Part shown: positions 10,302-21,273 of the stretch, piece by piece
Numbering within the stretch: the stretch's first letter is position 1
Layout: each line of letters begins with the position of its first letter
Source of the DNA: Tilletiaria anomala UBC 951
Lineage: Eukaryota > Basidiomycota > Exobasidiomycetes > Georgefischeriales > Tilletiariaceae
NCBI RefSeq assembly: GCF_000711695.1
Contig: NW_013546857.1
Location: 1 to 25,674, forward strand
DNA: 25,674 nt
Reading direction: 5' to 3'
Made by a program: the position numbers and the translations under genes
Notes under the pieces: generated by a model
Seen by the model: only the letters and a program-made list of their open reading frames with translations
Told to the model about the DNA's origin: nothing
The model's database searches: none

Positions 10302-13044
10302 GGCGGCTAAGAAAGCCAAGCAAGAAAAGGTGAGTATCTATTAATTTATCATCATTCTCATTCTTGTCTTATCTTATTTCTTTCAACGAAAGAGCGCACA
10401 ACAAAAGGCGCTTAAGAAGGAAAAGAAAACACAAACTGCCATCTCACAGCAAAACAATGCAAAAGGGAAGGGCAAAGGCAAAGGTAAATCCCAGTCTAAA
10501 GCAATCAAAGAGGACGAGGAGGATCTCGATGCATTGCTTGCAAAGTTCAAGGCAGATTGGGAGCTAGACCATGCCGTATTCGAAGAAAGGCAGTCGGGCG
10601 CGCCCAGCAGACGAGCAAATGCCACCCTGACACCCTGCCCACTCGGCAACGACCTTTGGCTTTTTGGCGGAGAATACTTTGACGGTGAAACGTAAGTACC
10701 TTGTGTGATGAACCACTTTCAGTCAAGAGTCATAGCTTAAAGCGTGGTCACTGCTTCTCAGGGCCAATTTCTACGCCGATCTCTATCGCTACACGCCGTA
10801 CACGGGGCCGTCGTCTTCTAAAGACTTACTCGACGATCCTCCTTCCTTCATCACACCGCCGCCACCTGTCACCGAAGAGCGCAGCAAGACAGAATTAACG
10901 GAAACCAAGTCCCGGGATAAGGGAGAGTGGCGCTCGTATAGCTCACGCAACCAGCCCGGGCCGCGATCGGCACACCAGATCGTCGCTTCGCCTCAGAACG
11001 GCGGCCTTTTGTGGCTCTTTGGCGGGGAATTTGCAAGCTCGCGAATGACCAGCTTCCATCATTATCGCGATGTAAGTGATGCGTGGCTATTCCTTGATTT
11101 GAATAGAGCTGATTTTCTTCCTTGCAGCTTTGGGTCTTCTCCATCGCCACCAAATCGTGGGACCGCATCGACACCAAGGTCAAGCCATCTGCACGCTCTG
11201 GCCACCGTATGGCCATGTGGAAAAATTATCTGGTCCTCTTCGGAGGATTTATTGATGCTGGTGCCCGGACAACCTATCTCAACGATCTGTGGGTCTTCTC
11301 AATTGAAGATTACAAATGGACAGAGATCAAACAGAACGATCTGCGCCGACCAAGCCACCGTTCGGGGTTCTCGTTCATCCCAACATCTGACGGGATTGTC
11401 TTGCATGGGGGTTACTGCAAGCGCTACGTCAAAGGACAGCGAACGCAAGGTGTAGCACTTGACGATACCTGGTTCCTCAAGATGGACGAGAATGACCTCG
11501 CAAAGCTCGACTGGATCAAGCGGCGGAAGATTGGGTACATCCCAAACCCGCCGCGCAGTGGCTGCACGATGGCGCTGTGGGCGAACAAGCAGATGGGCAT
11601 TCTCTTTGGCGGTGTGACGGATACAGAAGCCGACGAGGAAAGCTTAGAGAGCACATTTTGGAATGGGCTTTATGGCTATCAGCTCGGCGGCACGGGGCGG
11701 TGGATCAGCCTGAACCTGAAGAAGCCCAAGAAGATGGGCGGGCAAGGCGGCAAAAAGAAGCGCGAGCGCGCTGTAGCTCTAGCTGCTGCTAGGGCTGCAG
11801 AGGCTGCGAAGCGCCGGGAAGAGGCGGAAGCGAGAGCGAAAGAAGAGGAAGAGGAAGCTAGACGAGGTTGGAGCGATGATGACGATCAGCATGGCAGTCA
11901 AAGCGAGAGCGAAAGTGGGAGCGATTCCGATAGTGACGCCGACGAGCGAGATCTACGGAAAAACCCTGCGGGCGGGGCGGATACTGCATCCAGCCTCGCT
12001 ACATCGGGGCCGCCCTCGTTTGGTGTGCCAGATGATCCGGAGGATGATGAGGACGATCCTCAGAAGAGCATACCGCTGGAACGATGCAACACCATGTGTG
12101 GGTAGCAAGGGCGAACTGTCTACACAATGCATGCGCTGACGTTCTTCTTCACACGCTATCGCTCATTCGCTCGTGTAGTGGCGGTCCAACGAAACTTGCT
12201 ATATCTTTATGGAGGAATCTACGAATCCGGCAACCGCGAATACACGTTGGACGATTTCTATACGCTCGACCTTTCCAAGCTTGACCGATTCCATTGCCTC
12301 AAGGCTTGCCCTATCGACACGCTCGAGTGGCACGACTCGGAAGAAGAAGACAGCAGCAGCAGCAGTGACAGCGGGAGTAGCAGCGACAACGACGATGAGG
12401 CTCAAGGAGATGAAGGCTTGGAAGATCAGGAAGGTGTTGAATATGTCGAGGATGTGGATGAGGATCTCCTTGATCCGAACGTGGGCGAAGATGGACTGTC
12501 GCTGGAGGAGAGGAAGCAAATGGCCAGAGAGAAGGTGGGTCCATGATGTGCATGCTACCTTTTGTACCGGATGCATTGACCACACGGCTCTAAACGTGCA
12601 GGAAGAACTCCGTGCACAAGCAACCAAGTTCCTGGGCGTGTCGAAGGACACTTCCAGAACAGCGGAAGATGTGCTCTCCACCCCGCTTCCTGGAGAGAGC
12701 ATCGCGCAGTTTTACGAGCGCAGCAAGGAGTACTGGTCGGCCAAGGCGTTCGAAGCGATGAATGGTCAGAATCGCGGAAAAGAGTTGCGGAGAGACGCGT
12801 TTGGCGTAAGTGCAGCGGCGAGTGCAGATCTTGCATCACATTCTCCTGATACTCAAGCGTTACTGTTTTATAACCCCATCAGTTAGCCTCCAAACGATAC
12901 GATGAGTACAAGCCACTGCTCAAGGAGATTGAGCAAATCCAAGCCGAGGCTGGCTTGGACGCCCAAGAGATGCGCAATGCCAGCAAAGGCTCAGGCTCAG
13001 CGCTGAATGCTGGTGTCGGAGTCGATAGCCGCAACCGTCGATGA
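10255..13044 (+). CDS. KEL3: Kelch-repeat protein, KEL3/KLHDC4 family, with C-terminal DUF4110
   Basis: The model has seven exons: 10255-10329, 10393-10691, 10762-11071, 11128-12097, 12179-12534, 12602-12805 and 12883-13044, giving 791 residues. Introns are 56-81 nt, and frame closure and conserved residues support every junction. For example, the GTGGGT donor at 12098 rebuilds CNTMLAVQRNLLYLYGG. The N-terminus is Lys/Ala-rich (MAKKGKSNSAEKAAAKAAKK), then EDEEDLDALLAKFKADWE as in family members. Six kelch motifs follow (LWLFGGEYF, LWLFGGEFA, YLVLFGGFI, IVLHGGYC, GILFGGVT, LYLYGGIYE), building a beta-propeller. Two acidic Ser/Asp tracts interrupt the later blades. The end carries a DUF4110 segment (PGESIAQFYERSKEYW through ASKRYDEYKPLLKEIE). 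Yeast Kel3 is a cytoplasmic protein of poorly known function, so no precise role is claimed. The first acceptor (AAAG ending at 10392) is the least certain junction. Confidence 0.9.
12351..12365 (+). repeat. CAG trinucleotide run within the kelch gene
   Basis: Five CAG units in a row lie in exon 5 and, in the reading frame used, encode part of a serine tract inside an acidic Ser/Asp insertion. The length is modest but could vary between strains. Confidence 0.7.
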
Positions 13045-13599
13045 TCGGTGATCCTTTCCTCCAGCTCGTTACCTTGTATTTCAGAGCTCTTGTAGTTCAG
13101 AGGCGAAGCATGTAGCAAAATTTGGTGAGCGAGACCGCACATCTAGCAAACGATGAAGTTCAGCGGGAAATAAAGCGATTAGGCACTCTGCAGGAGCCCA
13201 TTTGGTTAATGAGTGGCTTTACACAGCAAGGCTTCGGTCCTTAGCTGTTGTAAATCAGGTAATGTCTGCTAAAAAGTGACAGAGCGTCGATCGCTCAACT
13301 CAAGTTTCACCACGACTGCAACTGTTCAACATGCTGGGTCCTCCATAGATGTAGGACGCTTGCCTTCAGGACGTTGTTATTGAGGCTGTCATATAGCAGC
13401 AACAGCGCCGACGGACGCCCACTTGCATCAGCCTTCCTCCTGCTGGAACTTCCAGAGCAGTTTGCTGTTTTGGCATTTCCGACTACTGTGCGGATTATTG
13501 CGTCGTTCAAGCGACTCGAGTACTCTGCGAGCAAAGCGCTTGTGAAGGTGAACAGCTAATCCCCCATCGGATATAAGCGTATCGTTGTCTCTCGCAACC
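13045..13599. other. Intergenic region between the kelch gene and the RBM26-like gene
   Basis: About 555 bases separate two genes in the same orientation. It should hold the terminator of the first and the promoter of the second. A plus-strand open frame near 13374-13559 starts at a non-ATG codon and resembles nothing I know. I see no RNA gene or repeat. Confidence 0.4.
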
Positions 13600-16235
13600 A
13601 TGCTGTACGATTCTGCGTACGCAAGCGAAATCAAGGCGTGGCTAGCCTCCAAACTCGAACCAATGTCAGTCCTTTAGCTCGAGGCGATACCAGGCAAGTT
13701 GCTGCGGATGCATACTAACCTTCTGCTTTCATCCTTCCGGCCATTTCCAGATGCGACGCCGATCCAGATGTCCTAGCCGACTACGTTCTGGCTCTGCTGA
13801 AGCACGATGATGATGCGGTAAAGCTAGCGCAAACTCTGAATGATCAACTTTCCGACTTTTTGGCGGACAGTGAGTTTTTAAACAACGTCGCCGATTTACA
13901 TGTGATGACCTTGCTTAGCCAGTCTGAAATGCTCAAACTTTCCTTAGATACCATATCTTTCTCCCAAGAAACTGTGGAGATGCTCCAGCAGCGCTCGTAT
14001 CTGCCTGCATCTGCACCAGCCGAGCCACCGAGTCCATCCGCGATGGACACTTCAAGCAGCCGCAAGCGCGGACGACCAGAGGGGCGAGAAGACGGGGACA
14101 CATCGATGACCAAGTCGTTGCGCTCTGGAGATGGTCAACAAGGAGATGGTGCTCAGAACGACGCTTGGGCAAATAGACGGATAGGTAGTGGATCAACACG
14201 TGGGGGCCGTGGAGGCGGCGGTGGAGGGAGGATGGGCAATGTGTCCCCTATCGGCGATCGACAACAGCAGCCAGGCGGGAGAGTCACCTTGCCGGAAGGA
14301 ATGTGCAGGGATTTCCACCTGCGAGGGTTCTGCTCCCGTGGCGATTCGTGCAAGTACCAACATCTTCCAACGAATGGCCAGCCTTGGGGAATGCCACAGC
14401 CGGGGGCCTTCCCTATGCCTGGCTCAGTGCCTGGCTCAGTGCCCATGCCGACGCCTCCCCAAGCTGGCGGCGAAGATGCAGAGATGTCCAATGGGGCTCT
14501 CAGCGTGAATAATGGCCTTCCTGACCAGCCGAACCCGGTTATGATGCCTTTCCCATTCCCTGGGATGCCGGGGATGCCAGGGATGCCCGGCCTGCCGCCA
14601 ATGCCTGGAATGGATTTTGGCATATTTGCCAATGGAGATGGTGGACGAGGTCGAGGGCGAGGACAAGGGTCAGGGCCCGGGCGCGGCGGGCGTGGCATGA
14701 ATGGACAGTTCCGTTCCACACGGCGCTCTCAGACGACGCTTGTCATTGAGAACGTTCCATCAGAAAACCTGGACCTGATGCAGGTCAACGAGCGCTTCAA
14801 GCGCTTTGGCACTATAACCAATATCCAGATCGACAAGGCTGGCCGAAAAGCTCTCGTATCTTACTCGACGGCCGACGAGGCTCGCCGTGCTCACTCCGAT
14901 CCCGATGTGATCTTTGGCAGTCGCTTCGTCAAGGTCTACTTCCAAGCCTTGGACGACCAGCCGAGCAGCGATGGTGCCCACTCGCCCGGGCAGAACGCAG
15001 GCGCCAGAGGGCCTTCCGCTTCTTCATCCGCATCGCGCAGTGGCCGAGGCGGTACGCCTGGCTGGGGTGGCAAAGGAAGCGGCCGCCAGCCGGTTATTAC
15101 AGCAGCCGACGTCAAGATGCTGTCTGCAGACGCAAAGGCCAAGCAGTCCGCTGTTGCCACTATGCTGGAAGAACAGAAGTTGCTCATGTCCGGCATCACC
15201 ATGCTCGATGGCGACGCAAAAAAGAAGGCTATGAGCCGTCTGCGTGAGCTGGCGACCACCATTCCGTTGGCGACGCAGCAGGCGAAGGAAGCTGCAGAGA
15301 AGGTCCAGAATGTCGGACCTGTCACGCCCATTCCTGAGAGCTCCAAGGCTCTCATGGAGAAGGCAAAGAAACGACAGCTGGACCGAGAGCTCGATGCGAT
15401 GGCCGCTAGTGGTGTAGGTGCATCCATGGCAGTGGATGGGGAAGAGGGAGGAACGGGGGCTAGCGAAGACGGCGCATCCACTGAGGAGCTCAAGGCGAAG
15501 CTCCTAAGTCTCAAGGCTGAGGTGAGCAAGAAATCGCAGGAAGAAGTTGGCTTGATGATTTGTTTGATGCTGACTTCTTTTGTGCCGCGGGCAGGCCGCT
15601 GCACTGGGTATCGATGCCTCTGGTGCAACTGGCGGTCGTGGTCGAGGCCGCAGCGGGCGCTTCCTGACTCGAGGAGCATATCGCGGGAGGGGTGGTGCGG
15701 CCTGCGGCTTCCAACGCGGCTTTGCCAACCTTGACAATCGTCCAACGAAGCTGCTTGTCGACCTCACAACCGAGGGCGGCGATGCCATTGACGGCGAGAA
15801 GAGGGAGAAAGTCATAGCTTGGTTCAAGGTGAGCCGCCATCGTGAATCAAAATCATATGCTTCGGTCAACTAAGCTGACCGACACGCATCGTATCAGAAT
15901 TTTGGCGAGTTCGAGAATATCGAAGAGGGGGATTCTGGTGCGTCAAGCAAGCTTGTGATCAAGTGGAAGAACAGACACGAGGGAGATAAGGTGAGCATGC
16001 AATCACTCCGTCTCGCGATTGATTTGGCGCGTTCAAGTTTCATTCTCATTCTTATTACCTCTCTCGCATGCAGGCTGTTTGGTCTGGCGGTAACATTCCA
16101 GACGTTGGGAAGGTTAAGATGCATTGGGCAGCAGTGGCGGTATCATCTCCTGCTTCCGCTGCTGGTACTGAGACGACCAGCCCGGCTACTGCTGCAAATG
16201 GGGACCAGACTTCGTTCGCGATGACAGCAGTTTGA
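13600..16235 (+). CDS. RBM26/RBM27/Rmn1-type RNA-binding protein (PWI-like, CCCH, RRM)
   Basis: The model has five exons: 13600-13664, 13751-15521, 15595-15828, 15898-15990 and 16074-16235, giving 774 residues. Intron 1 (86 nt) has a perfect TACTAAC branch and rebuilds Ile in LEPICDADPDVLADYVLALLKHD, the PWI-like N-terminal signature of human RBM26/RBM27. A C-x8-C-x5-C-x3-H zinc finger has C207, C216, C222 and H226. A Gly/Pro/Met-rich low-complexity stretch (repeated PGM units) and an RGG-like segment precede an RRM at about 349-422 (LVIENVP and KALVSYS as RNP2 and RNP1). A helical segment follows, then a second RRM-like fold built from exons 3-5 (LLVDLT, FKNFGEFENIEEGD, KLVIKW). In fission yeast the homologue Rmn1 works with the MTREC complex that feeds nuclear RNAs to the exosome, and human RBM26/27 act in the related PAXT pathway. 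A similar nuclear RNA-surveillance role is inferred from family membership. Confidence 0.9.
14550..14610 (+). repeat. PGM-rich coding repeat in the RBM26-like gene
   Basis: Degenerate nine-base-scale units encode successive Pro-Gly-Met/Leu steps (FPGMPGMPGMPGLPPMPGM). A shorter tandem repeat encoding PGSVPGSVPMP lies just upstream near 14416-14450. This is low-complexity linker between the zinc finger and the RRM. Confidence 0.6.
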
Positions 16236-16641
16236 AAAACCGCGACGACAGAGCGAAGCGAGGAAGACATGTGCAATGAAGTATAGTGTGTCTCGCATGC
16301 TATCCAAAAGCTGAGGGACAAGACTGCACTCGGGCTGATACGCCGAGGCGGCTCGTATCAACTTTTTGACAAAGCACAGATTTGAATCACATGCTTGGTG
16401 TGAAAGAAAACAACGTGGAGCACGCACTGACAGAAAGAAGTAGACGAAGTCGGCCATTTGCATACTCCTGCTGCTTTTATACATTGCACAGGGCATCATA
16501 GACAGTGCTGTTACAAGCCTGTAGACTCGCCGTCCCAGCGAGGGGCGGCATGTTAATTGGCTTTTTTGTTCTACCCATCACTTTTCACACCCTCTGCCGT
16601 ATGACGATCGGCGCTTTCGGGATGACGGAGCTCAGTGTGCT
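16236..16641. other. Convergent intergenic region between the RBM26-like and otubain genes
   Basis: Two genes end facing each other across about 405 bases, so this should be 3' untranslated sequence and terminators of both. The frames that cross it have no recognisable content. Confidence 0.45.
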
Positions 16642-17975
16642 CTACAATTTGGGCGCCTTGACGAGCACGTCGTAGTGTCCTGGTCGGAAGAGCAGCGCGC
16701 CGACGTGGAGCAGCGTGACAAGCGTCGAGGAGGGTCTGCGCGTGGATGAGCTCGGCGCGTGCGTCCCGATCGCCGCACCATCCTCTGTGGGCATCTCGAA
16801 GCGAACAATCTCGCATGCGGCTTGCTGCGCCGCGCGCTCCCTTTGGCGCCCGGGGACGCTGAGGCTTCCCACGGCTGGTGCTGTGTTCCCGCCAGGGTGT
16901 GACTCTAACGCGAACGTGTTCGCGGGAGGCTTCGCTGCTGGAACAGCCATGACACCTTTGTCTTCGTCCTCGTCTCCGCCTACTGCGCCGATGCCACTGT
17001 TGTCAGGTGATCGCGAGAGGTAGACGACCTCAAGGCTGACAAGCAGGGCGCGGCTGAGCGCCGTGATGGCGAGGTGGTCGGCCTCCTTTCCGATCGCCTC
17101 GATGTGGTTGCTGCAGAACTCGTCCATGCTCGGCGGGCCGCCGTCGCCCTTCTCGCCATCGTATGCGAACAGGAATGGCTCGAACTCAGAGGCGTTGGTC
17201 TTGAGAAAGGCGGAAGCGACGAGACGGAGGTACGCGACGATCGAGTTGCTCGTCTCAGGGTCATTCAGCGCCTTGACCAGCTCGGCGTCGTCGAGCTCGA
17301 CAATATCCGGATCGGTGACGTAGATGCGGCGGAGCAGCTCCCTGAGAGGCTCCCAGAAGTCCATGAAAATGGCCATCTCAAAGCCAGCGCGCTCGAGCAT
17401 GCCGTGCGTCGATTCGATGTGCTTGTACACAGAGAGATACAGCGGTCGGTCGTTTATGTGGATGATACTCTGGATGTAGGCAAACGCAAACGCGCGGCTG
17501 TAGAGGCCCCAAGAAAGGAGGGACGGAATGTCGGTTGTCAGTATCGCCTTTGCCAACACCAATGCAGAGCTTGCAACGTTACGCACTAGAAGCAGTCGCC
17601 ATCACCTCTGGTCTTGTAGTACGTCAAGAAACCACCTTGTGGCCGGTTGCGCAGCCAGAGAATCTTGCGGACGAAGCTCTGGTCACCATTCTCGTACTCG
17701 CGAGCGAGCTCTTCCAGATCAATCGCATCCGAAATCAGCGGCTGATCGCCGACGGACTCCTCCCGCGCGGCGGCGCCAAGCTCGTGCCGCTGTGCATCGG
17801 ACAGGTCTTCTAGTGCGCTGAAGCTGGCTGGCCGCGAAGTTGGGGGAGCAAAAGCGGAATGTATTTGCGTTAACATGCGTCAGTACACAGCATCTTTAGA
17901 AAAAACAGACTACAGTACAAAGAGCAGCAGCAGCAACTCGCACCTGATCTGGGAACTGAGTTGAGGCCGGCTCAT
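16642..17975 (-). CDS. Otubain-family deubiquitinase (peptidase C65)
   Basis: The preferred model has exons 17975-17944, 17823-17587 and 17497-16642, giving 374 residues. The last intron (89 nt) splits a Tyr codon inside the catalytic motif and yields RGDGDCFYRAFAFAY, with D85 and nucleophile C88. The third triad residue is H364 in LLFRPGHYDVL, as in OTUB1. Around these are QPLISDAIDLEELAREYENG and FVRKILWLR, typical of the N-terminal part of otubains, and a helical middle. An insertion of about 70 residues, rich in Gly, Asp and Pro, precedes the His strand. Otubains hydrolyse ubiquitin chains; human OTUB1 prefers Lys48 linkages and also inhibits E2 enzymes without catalysis. The 5' end is uncertain. 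ATG 17975 has the better context (GCCATG) and a TACTGACG branch in the 120-nt first intron. An unspliced start at ATG 17876 would give 381 residues. Confidence 0.9.
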
Positions 17976-18703
17976 GGCGAATTGGTGAGTCTGGTGAGAG
18001 ATCTGATGCGACCGAGACGGGATGACCTTTCGGCGTCGTGGTTTCGCCTTGAGCGTTGGAGAGACTGGTTGGTGCTCTCTCCCACCAGCAGCTGCAAGTG
18101 CTTCCCCGATGGCGAAGGAGCGAGCTGGGGTGTCGATACAAGGGATGCTGTGTCGGGCCCGGGCACACAAGGCGTCGGTCACTCAATAGATGTGGGATTG
18201 CCATCGTCGTCATCATCACCGACGGAAGCGACGGATGCATGTACTTGGCGCTGAGTCTGTGTGCGGGCACGGCGGCGCTCTTGGCAGACCGTGGATGGTG
18301 AGGCGCGGATCGGCTGCAGTCTTGCTGGCGCACACAAACAAGCGAGTCACAGACTGATTAGGGTTGCAGACCTATTTTTGATCAAATTCGGTGCAAATGG
18401 CTTGAGATTCCACAACTCATTTTTGGCTTTAGTCTGGCACGCAGCACGCTATGCGCACGACAAAGAAATTTACGCTGAAAAGAGAGTATCCAGCCAGTCG
18501 AGTGTGCCTTGCACGTCTCACCTTCGAGAGCCATCAGACAGGCTGAGGGACCAGTCCAACGGGCAGCGTAGAAAAGGAAGATCAGTCATAGGCATTCGTG
18601 TGCAGAATACAGCGTGATTATTCTCGAGGAGCCCTCCTGAAGACCCCGCAATTCTCCGACTCTCTTCGTGGTGCCGCCGCTGTCCACCGCCCACAACGCA
18701 AAG
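17976..18703. promoter_or_regulatory. Divergent promoter region of otubain and AC40 genes
   Basis: About 730 bases lie between divergent starts. The notable content is a TTAGGGTTGC box at 18358-18367, listed separately. Minus-strand frames at 17896-18333 are Ser/Pro-rich; they could not be joined in frame to the otubain exon except through the short ATG exon already used. No other gene is supported. Confidence 0.5.
18344..18367 (+). promoter_or_regulatory. Telomere-repeat-like TTAGGGTT box upstream of AC40
   Basis: ATTAGGGTTGC occupies 18357-18367, about 340 bases before the AC40 start codon. It is preceded at 18344-18351 by GAGTCACA, one base off the fission-yeast HomolD box CAGTCACA. TTAGGG-type sites are bound by Tbf1-like Myb proteins, which in several fungi regulate ribosome-biogenesis genes. 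Use of the site here is inferred from sequence and position only. Confidence 0.4.
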
Positions 18704-19958
18704 ATGGCTTCCCCCTCCACAGCAAACGGCCTCGTCGACCCGTTTAGACTGGTGCGACTGGCAGAAGAGAAAGTGCACAATGTGTCATCTCCCTTCTTTC
18801 CGCACCATCAACCTGCTAGTTCTTCCGGCGCGTCGCGAGCGATTGCGCGACAGCAGCAGCAGTCACAGCTTTTGAACGGAGCATGGGACCTCGACGCCTT
18901 CCGACGAGATCTGGTAATCAAGATCACACGCATGTCTTCAGAGCGTGTCGAGTTTGACCTGATTGGTGTCGATGCGTCAATAGCCAACGCCATCCGGCGC
19001 GTGCTAATTGCCGAGGTACCAACGGTGGCGATCGAGAATGTGTACATCTTCAAGAACAGCAGCATCATCCAGGACGAAGTGCTCAGCCATCGCCTCGGCC
19101 TTGTTCCCATCAAGATCGATCCGGACATGATGCAGATGAAGAGCACGGGTGACACGCCGGACGATATGAACACGCTCGTCTTTGTCCTCAATGTCGAGTG
19201 CACGCGAAATCCCGCCTACCACATTGGGCGTAAGAACAAGGGAGCAGTCGTATCAGCAGCAACCCAGGAGACTGACCCGGAAAAGCTGTACGAGAACCCC
19301 AATGTGCTTTCTGGCATGCTCGACTGGGTTCCGCAGGGGAATCAGCAGGAGTGGAACTTTGCGACAGCCAACAACCCGTCTGCAGACAAGCCACGGCCGG
19401 TGCACGACCGCATCCTGCTGGCTAAGCTGCGCCCGGGACAGGGTGTAGAGGCGGAGGTGCACTGCGAGAAGGGCATCGGCAAGGACCACGCAAAGTTCAG
19501 CCCCGTAGCGACGGCATCGTATCGCCTGCTACCTCATATAGACATCCTCGCGCCGATCGAGGGCGAGCAAGCGCAAGCGGACTTCATCCGGTGCTTCCCG
19601 CCTGGCGTCATTGGTAGGCGCCCGAAAAAGGGCGGTGCAAAGGGCGAGATGGAGGTGTATGTTCAGGACCCGAGGAAAGACACTGTCTCGCGGGAGGTGC
19701 TGCGGCATGAACAGTTCAAGGACAAAATCCAACTTGGACGTATCCGGGATTACTTTTTGTGTGAGTGAGAGCCACGTGCAACGCTGGAGTCGCGCTGCAT
19801 CTCTTGCTAACAGGCAACCCTCATCCCTTCCAGTCGACATTGAAAGCACAGGGATCATCCCGCCCGAGCGCCTATTGCTCTCCTCGCTCAAAGTTCTCAC
19901 GGACAAGATCCAGACGCTTCAACAGGCGCTTGACATCATGGAGAACCCACGAGACTGA
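18704..19958 (+). CDS. RPC40: RNA polymerase I and III shared subunit AC40
   Basis: The model has two exons: 18704-19760 and 19834-19958, giving 393 residues. The start is the first ATG, in context AAAGATGG. The 73-nt intron near the end rebuilds Phe in DYFLFDIESTGIIPPE, matching the NHFIFNVESAG segment of the yeast protein. The body follows yeast AC40 closely: VEFDLIGVDASIANAIRR, RVLIAEVPTVAIE, IIQDEVLSHRLGLVPIK, ILLAKLRPGQ, GIGKDHAKFSPVATASYRLL, CFFPGVIG-like CFPPGVIG and DTVSREVLRHEQF. AC40 pairs with AC19 as the alpha-like assembly platform of RNA polymerases I and III, making rRNA, 5S rRNA and tRNA in the nucleus. The extra length over the yeast protein (335) is mostly an N-terminal stretch of about 55 residues, rich in Ser, Ala and Gln. 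Confidence 0.96.
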
Positions 19959-20571
19959 TGGTGATCGCACGCGACCTCTCCCCCGGGGTCCCGCAGCGCA
20001 ACGCGAGCGAGCGAGCACACAAAACTGTATTTCTATATTGCCAAGCACACCATATATCGTTTCCGAATGGCGTTCTGTGAAGGGCTGCAGCTGCGCTTCT
20101 GACAGCTGTACGGCGAGAAGGCAGCGGTACCGCAGTTTGACGAGCTGACAGGGGCCTTCGACGAACTGAAGCACCTGCCGGCTCAGCGATGCGGTACTTC
20201 ATCATTTGTAGCTGCTCAGGCTGTACGTGGTGTACTCTGGCTGTAGTCGCTATGCGGCCGGCGCCGTTCTCCAGATCAATCCAGCCAAAGCCAGTGGCAA
20301 TGAGGGTATTGGTCTCCTTATTGAAGCTGTGTCGGCTGAGGCCGAAGCATCTAATACCGGCCAGTTTCTCGACAACGAGAAAACCGAGGCAGAAGCGATC
20401 CCCCCACCAAAGCAGGAGGTACTCGTCAAAGTACATCGTTCTTCAGTAAGAGCGCTCGCTCGGAAATTTGCGGGCGAAGAGCCACGAGCCATGCTTTTAT
20501 TGGATGTCTTGATGCATTTACCTTCGAACTCGTGCCATACAGAGTAGGAACCCAGTCCTGCTCATACTCTC
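19959..20571. other. Convergent intergenic region with a possible coding remnant
   Basis: AC40 and SRP9 end facing each other across about 610 bases, longer than the other convergent gap. Two adjacent plus-strand frames look protein-like: one ends with a stop at about 20247 (LYGEKAAVPQFDELTGAF within it), the other runs to 20547 and contains GIGLLIEAVSAEAEASNTG followed by QFLDNE. The second loosely resembles the C-terminal tail of C-factor-type short-chain dehydrogenases (GLLxVI...TGxFLD...IPW). No start codon or splice path joins them. It may be a decayed gene fragment or chance. Confidence 0.25.
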
Positions 20572-21273
20572 TCACTTTTTCCCCTTCTTCTTCTTCTTCT
20601 TCCCGCCTCCGCCTCCGCCGCCCCCTGCTCCACCTCCTGTATTTGCACCCTGTCCTCCTGACCCAGCTGCTGCTTGGCCGGAGGCCTCTTTTACCGCTAC
20701 CGTTGCCGCCCCCGCAGCTGTCACTGCCCTTTTTGCTGCCTCCTCTGCCGCAGCAGCCAGTTCCTGCTCCTTCTGCTTTTGCGCAGCGATTCGCGAGGGA
20801 AGCTCGGCGCCGACGATGGCGGCCATCATGTCGCGGTTGAAAATTTCGAAGCGATTGAGGATGATCGAGGAGCGTGTTTTGAATTTGAGCGTCTGGGAGA
20901 GTAAGCGGAGGTGGGGAAGGCGGATGATCCGAAAGAGGTGGGGGGGGGGATTTGTATGATGTAAGATGCGGAGGAGGGTAAGTATGCGGAGCTTCCAGTG
21001 TTTTTGAACGAGGGAAGCAGGAGGGAGTGGTTCGCACCTTAACGTCATCGGTCACTTTCAGGACGAGCCACTCGTCAGATGGGCGAACCCGAATCACATA
21101 TCGAGTCTATTCTCGAAATCCAAAAGGCACGAGCATGGTTCCCGGCAGATATGTTAGCAATCCAAAGAAATGAATGACTGCTGTAGTGAGACAATACTAA
21201 CCCGCGCCGGCGAGGCCTCGTACAGCGCGATGGACTGGGCCTGGAATTCGGCCCATTTCTTGATGTAAACCAT
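20572..21273 (-). CDS. SRP21: Signal recognition particle subunit SRP9/SRP21
   Basis: The model has three exons: 21273-21202, 21106-21038 and 20892-20572, giving 153 residues. All junctions are phase 0. Intron 1 (95 nt) has a TTGCTAACAT branch. Intron 2 (145 nt) is the longest fully visible intron and contains a run of ten C. The spliced N-terminus MVYIKKWAEFQAQSIALYEA, then TRYVIRVRPSDEWLVLKVTD and TLKFKTRSSIILNRFE, aligns with human SRP9 (MVYIxxWxEF..., STRYVMKYR, LVLKVTD, LKFKT). SRP9 with SRP14 binds the Alu domain of SRP RNA and slows translation while ribosomes are brought to the ER. Human SRP9 is 86 residues. The extra C-terminal part here is Ala-rich, then Gly-rich, then ends in a polylysine tail (GKKKKKKGKK), as in the longer fungal SRP21 forms. 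Confidence 0.93.
20940..20949 (-). repeat. Ten-base homopolymer in SRP9 intron 2
   Basis: Ten consecutive G on the plus strand read as C10 in the intron of the minus-strand SRP9 gene, close to its pyrimidine-rich 3' half. Homopolymers of this length are prone to length change and to sequencing error. Confidence 0.8.

Noticed and set aside
14153-14719. Minus-strand open frame of 188 codons, Pro/Gly-rich
   Set aside because: It is the antisense shadow of the Gly/Pro/Met-rich part of the RBM26-like gene.
19936-20436. Minus-strand open frame of 166 codons across the AC40-SRP9 gap
   Set aside because: It has no recognisable motifs, overlaps the end of AC40 and would crowd the 3' end of SRP9.
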